From: Bacteroidia bacterium
GTDB lineage: Bacteria; Bacteroidota; Bacteroidia; Bacteroidales; UBA5342
Length of the DNA stretch: 6,525 bases
Reading direction: 5' to 3'
NCBI GenBank assembly: GCA_030433225.1
Contig: JAUIMD010000117.1
Location: 1-6,525, forward strand
In this document: positions 5,418 through 6,525 of the stretch, piece after piece
How the letters are laid out: each line of letters opens with the position of its first letter
Numbering within the stretch: position 1 is the stretch's first letter
Program-made: the position numbers and the translations under genes
Notes under the pieces: model-generated
Databases searched by the model: none
The model's input: the letters and a program-made list of their open reading frames with translations, nothing else
Told to the model about the DNA's origin: nothing

Positions 5418-6525
5418 TTATTGTTTGATGAATCTTTCTACAAAAGTTTTGTTATTACTATCGGTGGCCTGAATCAGGTAAACACCCGCTTCCACATTGT
5501 TTAAATAGAAAAACTCAATGGCTTCCGTTCCTGCTAAAGATTGTACAATTTTACCCATTAAATCGTATACCTCTACCCGTACAATAGGTGCTTTACCGGA
5601 TAAACGGAAAAACCCGTTGCCCGGATTTGGATATACCCGGAACGCATCTGTTTCCTCCACTTTAGGGGTAGAAACCGATACATCCACTCCGTTAATGAAA
5701 TTTTCCAGGTAGCTGTATCCGTTCCCGTGAATGAGTCTGCCATCCGTAATGTCATTCGGATCCAAACCATGTGCCAGTTCCCATTCATCCGAAATGCCAT
5801 CGTGATCGGTATCCACATAAGCATCGGTAGAAGTTGTATATACATCCCATGCGGTGGTTCCTTCGGGAGCATCGTTAGGTACCAGGTTATGCTGGGTATC
5901 AATAATACCCGATTTTACACCGCGAACGGGTGTGTTAATGCCGTCAATTGCATAGGGATACCGCTCAATGGTTTGCTCACCTTTCACCTCTGCAATAACC
6001 CGGGCATCAACCACATCGCGTTTAGGAAGTGTAGCACCAGCCTCGTCTAAAACGGTGGTGTACGCATCGGTAGCTGCTTCGGTATAACTGTCATAATCCT
6101 CTAATTCACCGTCTGATTGTACGGCTTCAATTTCTGAGTAAATGTTATTGGTACCCCCTACGCCGGAACCATCCACTCCAAGCCAGTTGTCGTTGGTTTT
6201 GGCATCTTCTCCCACCATTACGTTGCCGTTAAAAAACCAGTCGGCATAGCCATCCAGCTCACGTCCGTCGCGGTTAAGAGAAGGACGGGCAAAATATTTA
6301 GTAAACGTAGTAGCAGGGCCGGGTACGAAGTAGTTGTTCACCACGTTGGTTTTGGCAAATCCTTTTCCGTTGGTCGCTTCCCATTCTCCACCATAAAAGG
6401 CACCGGAGCTTCCCCAGTTGTAATTTACGTTGTTGCGGTAGTCCACCAGGGCTTCCATATCGTTTTCGTTGGAGCCGTTAATGCGCGGCATACGTGAGTT
6501 ATGGTGGGCCAACAGGTTGTGGTGG
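5418..6525 (-). CDS. PL1-type pectate lyase with T9SS sorting domain, 5' end missing
   Basis: The frame is open to the right window edge; 368 C-terminal residues are visible, and the signal peptide and first half of the beta-helix lie outside. The first visible residues, HHNLLAHHNSRMPRI, are the classic PL1 segment in which the Arg of SRMP (visible residue 11) matches the catalytic Arg. The next coils include VNYNWGSSG and NVVNNYFVPGPAT (60-72), as in the paralogue at 2231-3925. GATLPKRDVVDARV (163-176) is the shared tail motif. A thrombospondin-3-like calcium loop follows (DTDHDGISDEWE, 238-249); its partner loop (IHGNGYSYLE, 265-274) has lost most acidic ligands. Residues about 294-368 are a T9SS sorting domain with FRVYPNPGNGFF, VEVYDLMGKIV, AGVYLIQA and a basic FIKQ end. 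It should cleave de-esterified pectin at the cell surface or outside. It is the first visible gene of the run, and CE8 begins 1 nt after its TAA. Apparent starts inside the visible part, such as TTG at 6512, are internal codons. Confidence 0.95.
   Translation of the reverse strand, partial: HHNLLAHHNSRMPRINGSNENDMEALVDYRNNVNYNWGSSGAFYGGEWEATNGKGFAKTNVVNNYFVPGPATTFTKYFARPSLNRDGRELDGYADWFFNGNVMVGEDAKTNDNWLGVDGSGVGGTNNIYSEIEAVQSDGELEDYDSYTEAATDAYTTVLDEAGATLPKRDVVDARVIAEVKGEQTIERYPYAIDGINTPVRGVKSGIIDTQHNLVPNDAPEGTTAWDVYTTSTDAYVDTDHDGISDEWELAHGLDPNDITDGRLIHGNGYSYLENFINGVDVSVSTPKVEETDAFRVYPNPGNGFFRLSGKAPIVRVEVYDLMGKIVQSLAGTEAIEFFYLNNVEAGVYLIQATDSNNKTFVERFIKQ

Larger units (their letters stand above)
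1..6525 (-). other. Pectin-degradation operon segment (PL1, CE8, PL1, DUF3826, beta-helix protein)
   Basis: Five same-strand genes are separated by 1, 12, 2 and 18 nt. There is no room for internal promoters or terminators in these gaps, and I saw no hairpin followed by a T-run in them. Both ends are open, so the operon continues beyond the window. Four of the five products carry a visible signal peptide and the fifth has a sorting domain, so the whole segment encodes exported proteins. The esterase plus two lyases make homogalacturonan the likely substrate. Co-transcription is inferred from spacing. Confidence 0.8.

Noticed and set aside
5573..6050. Open frames 5573-5902 (minus) and 5727-6050 (plus) within the T9SS-tagged lyase
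   Set aside because: Out-of-frame or antisense translations of a supported gene, with no recognisable features of their own.
5418..6512. TTG at 6512 as the start of the right-edge lyase
   Set aside because: The frame stays open upstream to the edge and reads HHNL, the conserved PL1 segment, so the TTG is an internal Leu codon.
1..6525. CRISPR array, tRNA or rRNA, insertion sequence, phage genes
   Set aside because: Coding sequence fills nearly the whole window, with no direct repeat array, transposase or RNA gene seen by eye.

Overview
This window appears to come from a Bacteroidota chromosome, from a lineage that has a type IX secretion system (T9SS). Two of the encoded enzymes end in T9SS-type C-terminal sorting domains, one with a recognisable YPNP motif. 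Signal peptides end in the AQ style common in this phylum, and there is a DUF3826-type protein typical of Bacteroidota polysaccharide utilisation loci. Gut Bacteroides generally lack T9SS, so an environmental or marine relative (for example Marinilabiliales, Cytophagales or Flavobacteriales) fits better. The species cannot be named from this sequence.

Every gene lies on the minus strand and is read from right to left. In transcription order they are: (1) 5418-6525, a PL1 pectate lyase cut by the right window edge, with a calcium-binding-like linker and a T9SS domain; (2) 3938-5416, a CE8 pectin methylesterase with an Fn3-like module and a T9SS domain; (3) 2231-3925, a second, complete PL1-type lyase with a paired calcium-binding-like motif but no T9SS domain; (4) 1548-2228, a small secreted DUF3826-like protein; (5) 1-1529, a secreted right-handed beta-helix-like protein cut by the left window edge. 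Gaps are 1, 12, 2 and 18 nt, so almost the whole window is coding. No internal promoter or terminator is visible, and the five genes look like one operon. No RNA gene, mobile element, CRISPR array or repeat array was seen.

The functional reading is a pectin (homogalacturonan) degradation cluster. The methylesterase removes methyl groups, which creates the unesterified galacturonate stretches that PL1 lyases cleave by calcium-dependent beta-elimination. The T9SS-tagged lyase and esterase would act at the cell surface or outside. The untagged lyase, which also has an altered active-site neighbourhood, may act in the periplasm on imported oligosaccharides. The last two genes are the least understood: a DUF3826 protein of unknown role and a beta-helix protein that may be an undescribed pectin-active enzyme or binding protein. 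No SusC/SusD pair, regulator, polygalacturonase or uronate-catabolism gene lies inside the window, so the full locus probably extends beyond one or both edges.
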